Origin: Deltaproteobacteria bacterium
GTDB taxonomy: Bacteria > Myxococcota_A > UBA796 > UBA2385
Assembly: GCA_016792625.1 (NCBI GenBank)
Contig: JAEUKK010000126.1
Coordinates: 1 to 64,000 of the forward strand
Reading direction: 5' to 3'
Length of the DNA stretch: 64,000 bases
Below, in pieces: positions 14,859 through 22,636 of this stretch (the stretch's first letter is position 1; every line of letters starts with the position of its first letter). Below the pieces are notes generated by a model. That model saw only the letters and a list, made by a program, of their open reading frames with translations. It was not told where the DNA came from and did not search any database. The translations under genes were made by a program, and so were the position numbers.

Positions 14859-15778
14859 GTGCACACCACGCGGGCGACCACGGTGCCCGGGAACACGACG
14901 GGGAGCTCGCGGATGGCGAGGATGCGGCCGGTCATCGGGCTGGGCACGATCTCGCGGACCTCACCGGTGGTCGGGTCGACGACCCGACCGAGCTCTTCGC
15001 CCTCTTCCACGCGCTTCCAGATGGCGAGCGCGGGGAGAAAGAGGCCGCCCCGCTCTGTGCGAACCCGCTGCACATGCTCATCATGGACCAGGATGGGTCG
15101 TGCCAGAGCCGCCCAATGAAAGGGGAGCTCACCCTCCCCGAGCACGCCCATCATCGCCAGCAGATTGAGCAGGCCGTCGGTGAGGTCCTTCCCGACCCCG
15201 GGGGTTAGGCGGTTGCCTGTGCCGCCCTCGAGGACGATGGCCCCCGGGTGCTGGTGTGCGAAGGTGGAGGAGGCCGCCGGGCCTGGCGTGCGCTCCCACA
15301 CCACGGTGACGTTGAGCCGCAGCGCGCGCTCGGCGGCCAGCGCCTCGCCGGGCCGCACATGGGCCTGGGTGACCTCGGAGAACGCGGCGCGCGCGCCCCG
15401 CACCTCAACGACCTGGTCGGCCCCCTGCACGTCGCGGTTGAGCGCGGCGGCGACCCGCTCAGGGGGGTGGCCGTCGTCATCCCCGGGGAACAACCGATTG
15501 AGATCGCTGTCGAAGAACGGCCATCGGGGCAGCCCGCGGTGCGCCGCCAGCGGGTTCGCGCAGGGGTAGACATCGACGGTGCCCGCGAGCCGGTCCTCGA
15601 CCCCGGAGAGGAAGGTGATCAGCTCGTGCGCGACCCGGACCCCCTCGGGAGCGTCGCCGCGGATCCCCGCGACCACCGCCACCCGTGGGCCGGGGCCGCC
15701 GCTGAAGCGCCGTCGAACGACCGAGACGGTGTCGCCGCTGGGCAGCTCGACCTCGATGACCGGGTGATGTTGGGGCAC
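14855..15778 (-). CDS. AstE/AspA-family paralogue lacking zinc ligands (probable pseudoenzyme)
   Basis: The product has 307 residues and aligns end to end with the next gene. The positions of all three zinc ligands differ: GIRGDAPEG has Arg40 and Ala43 where the neighbour has His and Glu, and VVEVRGARA has Arg127 where the neighbour has VDVHSGAP. The substrate motif SDLNRLFPGDD and the C-terminal beta domain are kept, so the fold and perhaps ligand binding are retained. The start is the GTG at 15778 with GGAG 5 nt upstream. It is the first gene of the operon and diverges from the subtilase. An allosteric or structural partner of the active paralogue is a plausible role. Confidence 0.8.
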   Translation of the reverse strand: MPQHHPVIEVELPSGDTVSVVRRRFSGGPGPRVAVVAGIRGDAPEGVRVAHELITFLSGVEDRLAGTVDVYPCANPLAAHRGLPRWPFFDSDLNRLFPGDDDGHPPERVAAALNRDVQGADQVVEVRGARAAFSEVTQAHVRPGEALAAERALRLNVTVVWERTPGPAASSTFAHQHPGAIVLEGGTGNRLTPGVGKDLTDGLLNLLAMMGVLGEGELPFHWAALARPILVHDEHVQRVRTERGGLFLPALAIWKRVEEGEELGRVVDPTTGEVREIVPSPMTGRILAIRELPVVFPGTVVARVVCT

Positions 15779-15942
15779 CAGCGCTCCATCCAGGGGGTGG
15801 TCGTTCCACGACGGGCCAAAGCCCGGGGGTGCCGTGGAGCGTATCGCCCGCAGGCGGTCGGGGCAGCCGGCGGGGGCGCAGTTGCCTGCGCGGAGCCTGC
15901 AAGCAGCGGCCCCTCTACGGCGTTGGGGGCGTGGAGGTGCGG

Positions 15943-17667
15943 ATGTCCTTCGCTCTGGCCACATGGGGATTCGCGCTGCTCATCCGGCCGAGCGTCGCGC
16001 AAGACAACCTGCTCATCGTTGATCTGGAAGATGGCGCCTCGTTAGAAGAGGCCGCGGGCGCGCTGGGCCTCCCAGGCCTTCGTTGGGTGGATCCCCGCAC
16101 CGCCGACGAGGGCCTCGCGGTGGTGGAGCTGGCCGGGCCCGCCGAGGTCGCCGCCGAGGCGCGCCGGCTCCAGGGCGCCCCGCTCGTCGAGGTCGCCGAG
16201 CGCGTCGAGGTCTTCGGGCTCATTGACGTCGGCGCTGAGGCGGTGACCGCCGCGGCGCAGGGCGGCGTGGGCGCTCCAGACCGCGTGCCTGGGTTTGGGG
16301 CCCCCAACGACCCCCGTTGGCTCGACCAGTGGCACATGCGCCGAGCCGGAGCGCCGGCGTCCTGGCGGGCGGGCGCGGGCGCGGGCGTGCGGGTCGCGGT
16401 GCTCGACACCGGGGTCAGCCGCGTCCCCGATCTCGCGAGAACCAGCCTCGAAGCAGGCGGCTCGTTCGTCCCAGGGGTGGATAGCGTCGACGACGGAAAC
16501 GGGCACGGGACGCATGTCGCTGGGACGATCGCGCAGTCCACCCACAACGGCGTCGGCGTCGCGGGAATGGCCCCCGCGGTGACCGTGCTGGCCTTCAAGG
16601 TCCTCGCGGACGGGGGCTTTGGGCAGAGCCCCTGGATCGCCGCCGCGATCGACGAAGCCGCCGACCAGGGCGCCCAGGTCATCAACCTGAGCTTGGGCGG
16701 CCCGCCTTCGGCGGTGGTCGAGCTCGCGGTGCGCAAGGCTGTTGACCGCGGCGTCGTGGGGGGGGCCGCGGCGGGCAATACGGGCGGGCCCGGGGTGGGC
16801 AGCCCGGCCTCGGTCCCCGGTGTGGTTGCGGTCGCGGCGCTGGGCCCCGGGGGTCAGCGCGCGCCCTACTCGACGACCGGCCCCGAGGTGCGGATCGCCG
16901 CCCCTGGGGGTGACAAGCGGATCACCGGCGGGGGTGTGCTGCAGGACACCATCCTCGACGGCGGCGGGCTCGCTGAGCTGCAGGGCACATCGATGGCCAC
17001 CCCCCATGTCAGCGGGGCAATCGCGGCGCTCATCGGTTTTGGCATCCCTGGGGCCGACGCTGTGACCCTCCTGGAGGGTACGGCGCGTCCGGTCCATGGC
17101 GCATCGACCGACCAGGTCGGCGCGGGTGAGCTCGACCTGGGCGCTGCGCTCTGGGCGGCCGCCACCCGGGTGCACCTCCCCCGCGCGCTGCTCGCGGCCC
17201 TCCTCGCGGGCGCGCTCCTTCCCGTCGGTGCGCCGTCTCGGCAGCGGATCGTCCCGGCTTTGCTGGCCGCGTTCGGCGCCGGGGGCGCATCGCTGCTGGT
17301 CGCGCTGCCCCTCCCGTATGGTGTGGGTGCGCTGGGGCCGTCCGTCCCGCCCCTGCTTTGGGGGCCGCTGCTCGTGTCCAACGACTGGCAGGCGATCTTC
17401 GCGCCGATCTGGGTCAGCGCCGCTCTGCCTGCGGGGGCGGTCTTTGTGCTGGGTACGCACCGAAAAGTCGGGCCGATGGTCGGCGCGCTGGCCCTCGGCT
17501 GGGGGCTCCACGCGGTGCACGCCGCGGCGGCGCTCCGGGCTCCGCTGGGCGTGCTCGGCGACGGCGCTGTCGGCGCGCTCTGGCTCGGCCTCAACGGCGC
17601 CCTCGCGCTGGTCGCCGGGCTCGCGACATTCGGGGTCGCGCGGCTGCGCGCCCGCTCGGAGGGTTGA
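15943..17667 (+). CDS. Membrane-anchored subtilisin-like serine protease (S8)
   Basis: The product has 574 residues: signal (MSFALATWGFALLIRPSVAQ), then a ~100-residue prodomain-like region. The peptidase domain spans ~120-430 with a complete triad: Asp155 (VLDTGV), His188 (GHGTHVAG) and Ser350 (LQGTSMATPHVSG), with oxyanion Asn279 (AAGNTGGPG). The last ~145 residues hold five or more hydrophobic segments (ALLAALLAGALLPVG, ALPLPYGVGALGPSVPPLL, and so on), so the protease domain is tethered at the membrane facing the periplasm. GGAGG 5 nt before the ATG fixes the start. The next gene begins inside its stop codon (TGATG). The tail of several helices is unusual for a subtilase. Confidence 0.92.
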   Translation: MSFALATWGFALLIRPSVAQDNLLIVDLEDGASLEEAAGALGLPGLRWVDPRTADEGLAVVELAGPAEVAAEARRLQGAPLVEVAERVEVFGLIDVGAEAVTAAAQGGVGAPDRVPGFGAPNDPRWLDQWHMRRAGAPASWRAGAGAGVRVAVLDTGVSRVPDLARTSLEAGGSFVPGVDSVDDGNGHGTHVAGTIAQSTHNGVGVAGMAPAVTVLAFKVLADGGFGQSPWIAAAIDEAADQGAQVINLSLGGPPSAVVELAVRKAVDRGVVGGAAAGNTGGPGVGSPASVPGVVAVAALGPGGQRAPYSTTGPEVRIAAPGGDKRITGGGVLQDTILDGGGLAELQGTSMATPHVSGAIAALIGFGIPGADAVTLLEGTARPVHGASTDQVGAGELDLGAALWAAATRVHLPRALLAALLAGALLPVGAPSRQRIVPALLAAFGAGGASLLVALPLPYGVGALGPSVPPLLWGPLLVSNDWQAIFAPIWVSAALPAGAVFVLGTHRKVGPMVGALALGWGLHAVHAAAALRAPLGVLGDGAVGALWLGLNGALALVAGLATFGVARLRARSEG

Positions 17668-17909
17668 TGAAGGGCGAGCTGAGCTACGAAGGTGTGCTGC
17701 GACACCTCGACGTGGGCGTCGGGGCCTGGGCGCTGGACCACCCGTCTCTGGGCCGGGTGCAGCTGAACTTTCGACCGGGGGCCGCGCCCGGCCGCGCGCT
17801 CGACGGCGCGCGGGTCGTGGTGAGAGGCGCGCTCTCCGACGCGCTGATGGGCGTGGCCATGGCGACAGCCCGCACCCTGACGGTGGAGTCGCTGCGACCC
17901 CTCCCCTGA
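17667..17909 (+). CDS. Small conserved-looking protein coupled to the subtilase
   Basis: The product has 80 residues with a beta-rich pattern (YEGVLRHLDVGVGAWALDHPSLGRVQLNF, ARVVVRGALSDAL, TLTVESLRPL) that resembles an OB-fold, though no family is identified. No signal peptide, so cytoplasmic. The ATG shares one base with the subtilase stop codon, so translation is very likely coupled. It could be a regulator of, or simply co-transcribed with, the protease. Confidence 0.6.
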   Translation: MKGELSYEGVLRHLDVGVGAWALDHPSLGRVQLNFRPGAAPGRALDGARVVVRGALSDALMGVAMATARTLTVESLRPLP

Positions 17910-17919
17910 CCGCCCGGAC

Positions 17920-18474
17920 CTAGGGCGTTGGCTCAGGCTTGGGTGGCGGGGAGGCCACCGGCTCTGCGCCGATGCTCTCAAGTGCAGCGAGATCGGCGTC
18001 CAGGGCGTCAAGCTCGGCCATCAAGGGCTGAAAACCAACGTAGCGGGAGCGGAGGTGGTTCAGCAGCTGCCGCTCCTCGACGACCAGCTCTTGGCGGCGG
18101 TCAGCGGGTAGCCCTGCCTCGGCCTCGGCCATCCGGGCGGCCAGCCCTGCGGCGAGGGGCCCGAGGTGCGCCTGATCACTGTGCTGGAGGATCTCGGCGG
18201 CCTTCGACCACCGAGGGCGCGCGGCGCGGGCATGTGCCTGCAGCGCGGCGTCGACCTCGGCGGGCGGCGCAAAAGCACGGGGCAGGTCCGCGGAGGGTGG
18301 CAGCTCAGCCGCGGGTCGCGGGGCGCCGGTGCTGGGCGCGCTCCGCTCCCGGTCCGTGGGAGAGGCGGGGCGATCAGGTCCCAGCTCCCCTCCCCTCACG
18401 AGGAGGGCGCCGGCGACCGCCGCCGCAGCGCCGACCACCGGGACCAGCCACCGCCTCCCCTCGCCCGCAGCCAC
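17920..18474 (-). CDS. Single-pass membrane protein with helical periplasmic domain
   Basis: The product has 184 residues. A basic start (GEGRRWL) precedes one transmembrane segment (VPVVGAAAAVAGALLV, residues ~11-26). A Pro/Ser-rich linker follows, then an alanine-rich helical domain (~75-165) and a Pro-rich tail. No family is recognised. The start is a GTG at 18474, 4 bp past the thiolase stop codon, so the two genes form one unit. It converges on the small protein gene with a 10-bp gap. Confidence 0.65.
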   Translation of the reverse strand: MAAGEGRRWLVPVVGAAAAVAGALLVRGGELGPDRPASPTDRERSAPSTGAPRPAAELPPSADLPRAFAPPAEVDAALQAHARAARPRWSKAAEILQHSDQAHLGPLAAGLAARMAEAEAGLPADRRQELVVEERQLLNHLRSRYVGFQPLMAELDALDADLAALESIGAEPVASPPPKPEPTP

Positions 18475-18478
18475 CGGC

Positions 18479-19741
18479 TCAGCTCTGGTTGCGGATGGCC
18501 AGCGACACGACCGTCTTGTCGTCGCCGCCCATGTTTGAGGTGAGGCCCCAATGCAGCGGGCGCTGCACCTGGTAGTCGCCGCAGCGCCCCTTCATCTGAC
18601 GGAAGATCTCAAGCGGCTGCTTGACGCCGGTGGCGCCGACCGGGTGGCCGAAGCCGACCAAGCCGCCGCCGGTGTTGACCGGGAGGTCGCCGTCGAGCTG
18701 CGTGCGGCCGTCGCGGAGGAGCGCGGCACCCTCGCCCTTCGGCGCGAGGCCGAGGGCTTCGTAGGTCATCAGCTCGGCGATGGTGAAGCAGTCATGCACC
18801 TCAGCGATGTGCAGGTCAGACGCCTTGATCCCGGCGTCGGCCAGCGCGCCGCTGGTCGCGCGCCGCACCGTGCTCAGCGCGGTGGGGTCGCCGTCGGTGT
18901 ACAGCGAGGACACGGCGTGCCCGCGACCCGCGATCTCGACTGTGTCAGCCAAGCTGCGGCCCAGCTTGGCCACGCCCGCCTCGCTGGCGAGGAGCAGGAC
19001 GCTTGCGCCGTCGCTGACCTGGCTGCAGTCGCTCATCCGAAGCCAAGGGTTGAGCTCGGGGTTGGCCAAGAAGTGGGGATTCTTGTCGTTGGTCGACCCG
19101 GCTTGCTCCAGGGTCATGCGGGCGGCCTTCATGTGGGCGAGCGGGTTCTTGTTCGCGTTCGCATAGGCCTTGACCGCAAAACGCCCCAAGTCCTCGTCGG
19201 AGAGGCCATATGCCTCTTTGTACGCCTTGATGCGACGCGCAAACAACGCCGGAAAGGTGAAGTCGTCGATGCCGCGCTGGCGGCTGTAGTGGGCAGCGCG
19301 GGCGAGGTAGTCGCCGCCGACCCGGGCCGAGGCGGTCGTCTGGATCTCGACGCCGGCGACCAAGACGAGGTCAGCGCCTGCAGCGATCACGTCGAGGCCG
19401 GCCAAGATCGCGAGGCCACCCGAAGCGCAGGCGGCCTCGAGCCGAGCGGCGGGCTTGCCCTCAAAAGCCGCGTTCGTGCCGACCAACGCCGCGCCGAGGT
19501 GCCCCTGGTTGACGAAGAGCTCGCCCACGAAGTTGCCAATATAGAGCCGGTCAATCGACGCCGGGTCGACGCCGGTGTCGGCGAGGCAGCCGTCGACTGC
19601 GGCCTGCAGGGTCTGCTCCAGCGTCGGGTTCTCGCGTGCGCCGAAGTCCTTGTGCCCCTTCCAAATGAAGTCAGGGTGGCCCTTTCCAAGGTAGGCGGTG
19701 TGGGCGCCGCCGGTGATGAAGGCGCGTCGCGCGAGGGTCAT
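18479..19741 (-). CDS. Thiolase-family protein (acetyl-CoA acetyltransferase-like)
   Basis: The product has 420 residues, usual for the SCP-x/acetyl-CoA acetyltransferase branch. The acyl-accepting Cys is in LEAACASGGL (Cys105). The catalytic His pair is in EVHDCFTIAE and GFGHPVGATG. These enzymes cleave or form beta-ketoacyl-CoA; in this branch physiological substrates are often unknown and some members are non-classical. GGAG 7 nt before the ATG at 19741 fixes the start. There is no beta-oxidation partner next to it. Its downstream partner is a small membrane protein of unknown function. Confidence 0.88.
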   Translation of the reverse strand: MTLARRAFITGGAHTAYLGKGHPDFIWKGHKDFGARENPTLEQTLQAAVDGCLADTGVDPASIDRLYIGNFVGELFVNQGHLGAALVGTNAAFEGKPAARLEAACASGGLAILAGLDVIAAGADLVLVAGVEIQTTASARVGGDYLARAAHYSRQRGIDDFTFPALFARRIKAYKEAYGLSDEDLGRFAVKAYANANKNPLAHMKAARMTLEQAGSTNDKNPHFLANPELNPWLRMSDCSQVSDGASVLLLASEAGVAKLGRSLADTVEIAGRGHAVSSLYTDGDPTALSTVRRATSGALADAGIKASDLHIAEVHDCFTIAELMTYEALGLAPKGEGAALLRDGRTQLDGDLPVNTGGGLVGFGHPVGATGVKQPLEIFRQMKGRCGDYQVQRPLHWGLTSNMGGDDKTVVSLAIRNQS

Positions 19742-19936
19742 GGGGAGCTCCTTGCGGCCCTGGGCCGCGGCGCGGCTGCTGCAGCCGCACAATGACGACG
19801 GTGGAGTCGAGATGGGGCCCAGACGGGGGAGACCCCTGCAAGATCACGCGCTGGGCGCCCCCCGGACCACCAGAGCTTAACCCATGCCTGCTCCGCGGGG
19901 CAGGCGCATTGCTGCTTTGCAGCAAACTTGCCAGGC

Positions 19937-20998
19937 TCAGTCACGCTCGGCGGGCAGCCCGGCGGCCTCCCAGGCCAACATTCCCCCTGCCATGCTGACC
20001 ACTTTGGTGAAGCCCATCGAGATCAGCGTCTTCGCAGCACGCCCAGATCGGCCGCCCGACCGACAGATGAGGATCATCGGGGCATCGCGGTCCCAAGTCG
20101 CGGCGGCGCTGGCCAGGCCTCCGAGCGGGCTCAGCTCGCTGCCGGCGACCCGCCCGAGCGGCCCGCGCCACTCGTCGGTCTCGCGCACGTCGATCTTCCG
20201 ATGCCCGGTTTGTGCGCGGACCCATTCGATATGGACCTCAGGCACACCATCCTGCACCGAAATCGGCGCCCAGGGACCGCCCTGCGCAGACCGGGGCGGA
20301 TCGCCGGCCAGCCAGCCGCACTGTTGGTTCGCAGGCACCGCCACGTCGATCTGCGCCGGCGACGGCAGCTTGAGGTTGGCCATGATCTCCACGAAGGCCT
20401 CGACGCTGCGCCCGCCGCCGAGCCGCGGGTTGTGCGCCTTCTCCTCGGCCACCGTGCTGCGGGTGCGGCCGAGGTAGTCATGACCCGGGTAGATGAAAAC
20501 GTTGTCCGGCAAGCTGAAGAGCTGCGCGTACACGCTTTGGTAGAGCTGTCGCGCGTCGCCCTGCTGGAAGTCAGTGCGACCGCAGCCGCGGATGAGCAGG
20601 GTGTCGCCGGTGAACACCATCCCCTCCCCGTGGTGGACGTAGGCGACGCAGCCGTGGGTGTGACCGGGGGTGGCGCGCACCTCAAGCTCCTCGTCGCCGA
20701 AGCGCACGAGCTCGCCGTGGTGCACCAGCCGGTCCGCGCAGGGGGCCCCACCGCTCGCCGAGACCACCGAGCGGGTGGCCAGCGCGTCCCGCAGCAGGCC
20801 CGAGGAGGTCACATGGTCGGCGTGGACGTGGGTCTCGAGGGTCCACACGAGGCGCAGGCCCAGCTCCTCGATCAAGGCGCTGTCCCGGGCGACGTGCTCG
20901 CGCACGGGGTCGATCAGCACCGCCTCCCCCGTTTTGCTGCACGCCAGCAGGTAGGTGTAGGTGCAGGAGCTGCGGTCGAAGAGCTGACGGAAGATCAT
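19937..20998 (-). CDS. Persulfide dioxygenase (ETHE1-like) fused to rhodanese
   Basis: The product has 353 residues. Residues 1-~240 are an ETHE1-type MBL domain: ETHVHADHVT (His57, His59, Asp61, His62), PGHTHGC (His113), FTGDTLLIRGCGRTDFQQGD (Asp132) and PGHDY (His173). The mononuclear iron 2-His-1-carboxylate ligands are thus present. Residues ~252-350 are a rhodanese domain with the active Cys312 in LICRSGGRSG. The enzyme oxidises glutathione persulfide to sulfite, and the rhodanese part can transfer sulfane sulfur, giving thiosulfate. Transcription is predicted from a sigma-54 promoter at 21035-21050 with the divergent activator next door. GAGG lies 6 nt before the ATG. Confidence 0.93.
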   Translation of the reverse strand: MIFRQLFDRSSCTYTYLLACSKTGEAVLIDPVREHVARDSALIEELGLRLVWTLETHVHADHVTSSGLLRDALATRSVVSASGGAPCADRLVHHGELVRFGDEELEVRATPGHTHGCVAYVHHGEGMVFTGDTLLIRGCGRTDFQQGDARQLYQSVYAQLFSLPDNVFIYPGHDYLGRTRSTVAEEKAHNPRLGGGRSVEAFVEIMANLKLPSPAQIDVAVPANQQCGWLAGDPPRSAQGGPWAPISVQDGVPEVHIEWVRAQTGHRKIDVRETDEWRGPLGRVAGSELSPLGGLASAAATWDRDAPMILICRSGGRSGRAAKTLISMGFTKVVSMAGGMLAWEAAGLPAERD

Positions 20999-21034
20999 CG
21001 GTGTCCTCTGCGGTACAGGGTGCGACCCCGGAGA

Positions 21035-21050
21035 TGCACGGCATGTGCCA
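21035..21050 (-). promoter_or_regulatory. Sigma-54 (-24/-12) promoter of the persulfide dioxygenase gene
   Basis: On the minus strand TGGCACATGCCGTGCA fits TGGCAC-N6-TGCA with GG and GC at the required spacing of ten intervening bases. The predicted start of transcription is near 21024, giving a leader of about 26 nt to the ATG at 20998. Confidence 0.75.
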
Positions 21051-21155
21051 GCGTGGCGACCGAGGGGGCCGACGTCGAGGACGCGCTCAGGCACGTTGGT
21101 CTCGACTTTGAGCGTAGGCCCTATTGACGCAGGCGTCGGCTGGCGGCGACAGCGC

Positions 21156-21197
21156 TGAAACAGTACCTTGTTCGGGTCTGTTTCATGGGGTGTTTCA
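21156..21197. promoter_or_regulatory. Enhancer-type repeats (TGAAACAG ... CTGTTTCA, plus TGTTTCA)
   Basis: TGAAACAG (21156-21163) and CTGTTTCA (21178-21185) are perfect 8-bp inverted arms, 14 bp apart. A third TGTTTCA lies at 21191-21197, 12 bp after the second. They sit 120-160 bp upstream of the sigma-54 promoter and overlap the start of the activator gene, a position suited to both activation of the target and autoregulation. Confidence 0.65.
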
Positions 21198-22600
21198 TGA
21201 GTCAAGCGCCGGCCGCCGCCACCAGCCCGCAGCTGCCCCGTTGGCTCCGACACGTGGGCCCAGTCGAGGCAATTCTGGCCCTCGCCGAGCTCGCTGCAGA
21301 GCAGGCCGGCCCTGACGCTGCGGTGTTCGCCGTGGACCAAGATCGCAACGTGCTCTATTGGAGCGAGGGCGCAGAGCGCCTGTTCATGTTGCCTGCCGGT
21401 CAAATTCTAGGCGAACACTGCTTGAAGGCCAACCGGTGCGCTTCATGTATGCGTGAATGTGGCCTGCAGACCCGCGGGACGATCCGGGGAGCCACGCTCG
21501 CATTGCACCGGGCCGACGGCACGCCGGTGTGGGTGCGAAAAGACGCGCGAGCCCTCACCGCGCCAGATGGCACGTTTCTGGGCGGCTTTGAGGTTCTTGT
21601 GCCTCTCGGTACGGCGCAGCACGGGCCGGATGCCCCGGCCGCAGTGCGCTTGAGTGACCCAGAGCCAACGCAAGCGCGAGACTTCCACGGGATCATCAGT
21701 CAAGACCCATCGATGCACCAAATATTTGAGATGATTCGGAACGTGGGCGCAACCGAGGCCAACGTGCTGCTGCGGGGGGCCAGCGGCACAGGAAAGGAGC
21801 TGGCGGCCAAGGCGATCCATCTGCAGAGCCCGCGCCGAGATCAGCCCTTCCTGGCCATCAACTGCGCGACGCTGAGCCCGACTCTCCTCGAAAGTGAGCT
21901 GTTTGGTCATGTCAAGGGGGCGTTTACGGGCGCCATCCGCGACCGAGCTGGGCTGTTCCGCGAAGCCGACGGCGGGACGCTGTTTCTCGACGAGGTGGCC
22001 GAGGTGCCGCTGGAGCTCCAAGCCCGCCTGCTCCGCGTGCTTCAAGACCGGACGGTGGTCCCTGTGGGGAGCTCGAAGGCGGTGCACGTCAACGTCCGCA
22101 TCGTGGCCGCCACGCACACCAGCCTTCGCCAGCGTGTGCGATCCGGTCACTTCCGCGAAGACCTGATGTACCGGCTCCGCGTGGTGCCGATCTTTTTGCC
22201 CCCCTTGCGTGAGCGGCGCGGGGATGTGGGCCTCCTTTTCCGTCGGTTCGTCGCGGAGCAAAATCAACAAGGCATCCGCCGGGTCGATGCGGTCGCACCC
22301 GAGGTGCTTCGGGCCATCGAGGCTCATGATTGGCCTGGCAACGTGCGAGAGCTGCACAACGTGGTGGAGTATGCATTCGCGGTCGGCCGCGGTCCGGTCT
22401 TCTCGCTCGACGACCTGCCGCCGGAGCTTCGCGAGGCCGAGCCGCCGCCCGAGGTGAGCGAAGTGGTTGACGATGAAGCCGAAGCTGAGCGGATCCGCGC
22501 CGCGCTGGTTGAGGCCGAGGGCCACGTCGGGCGGGCTGCTGCGGCGCTGGGCATGAGTCGACCGACCTTTTGGCGGCACCGCAAGCGCTTGGGCATCTGA
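21185..22600 (+). CDS. Sigma-54-dependent activator with cysteine-rich PAS-like sensor (FisR-like context)
   Basis: The product has 471 residues. Residues ~25-145 form a PAS-like sensor (VFAVDQDRNVLYWSEGAERLF; later GATLALHRADGTPVWV) holding Cys79, Cys85, Cys88 and Cys92 in HCLKANRCASCMRECGL. Residues ~165-400 are the AAA+ domain: Walker A RGASGTGKE (~197-204), GAFTGA (244-249) and Walker B GGTLFLDEV (262-270). The C-terminus has a Fis-type HTH (GHVGRAAAALGMSRPTFWRHRKRL). FisR-type activators sense sulfane sulfur through cysteines and turn on persulfide dioxygenase genes. The divergent target here makes that role likely. The ATG at 21185 is used; the ATG at 21197 is an alternative. A redox or Fe-S sensor is the other reading. 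Confidence 0.9.
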   Translation: MGCFMSQAPAAATSPQLPRWLRHVGPVEAILALAELAAEQAGPDAAVFAVDQDRNVLYWSEGAERLFMLPAGQILGEHCLKANRCASCMRECGLQTRGTIRGATLALHRADGTPVWVRKDARALTAPDGTFLGGFEVLVPLGTAQHGPDAPAAVRLSDPEPTQARDFHGIISQDPSMHQIFEMIRNVGATEANVLLRGASGTGKELAAKAIHLQSPRRDQPFLAINCATLSPTLLESELFGHVKGAFTGAIRDRAGLFREADGGTLFLDEVAEVPLELQARLLRVLQDRTVVPVGSSKAVHVNVRIVAATHTSLRQRVRSGHFREDLMYRLRVVPIFLPPLRERRGDVGLLFRRFVAEQNQQGIRRVDAVAPEVLRAIEAHDWPGNVRELHNVVEYAFAVGRGPVFSLDDLPPELREAEPPPEVSEVVDDEAEAERIRAALVEAEGHVGRAAAALGMSRPTFWRHRKRLGI

Positions 22601-22632
22601 ACCGCCCAATGGCGCGGTTGGATTGGGCCGGT
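22601..22632. terminator. Hairpin between convergent genes
   Basis: ACCGCCCAAT (22601-22610) and ATTGGGCCGGT (22622-22632) form a near-perfect stem with one bulged base. No T tail on either strand. It probably marks the end of both the activator and the sulfatase-like gene. Confidence 0.4.
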
Positions 22633-22636
22633 GGGC

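Noticed and set aside
16331..16346. Second TGGCAC sigma-54-like site
   Set aside because: It lies within the subtilase coding region and lacks the -12 GC element at the correct distance.
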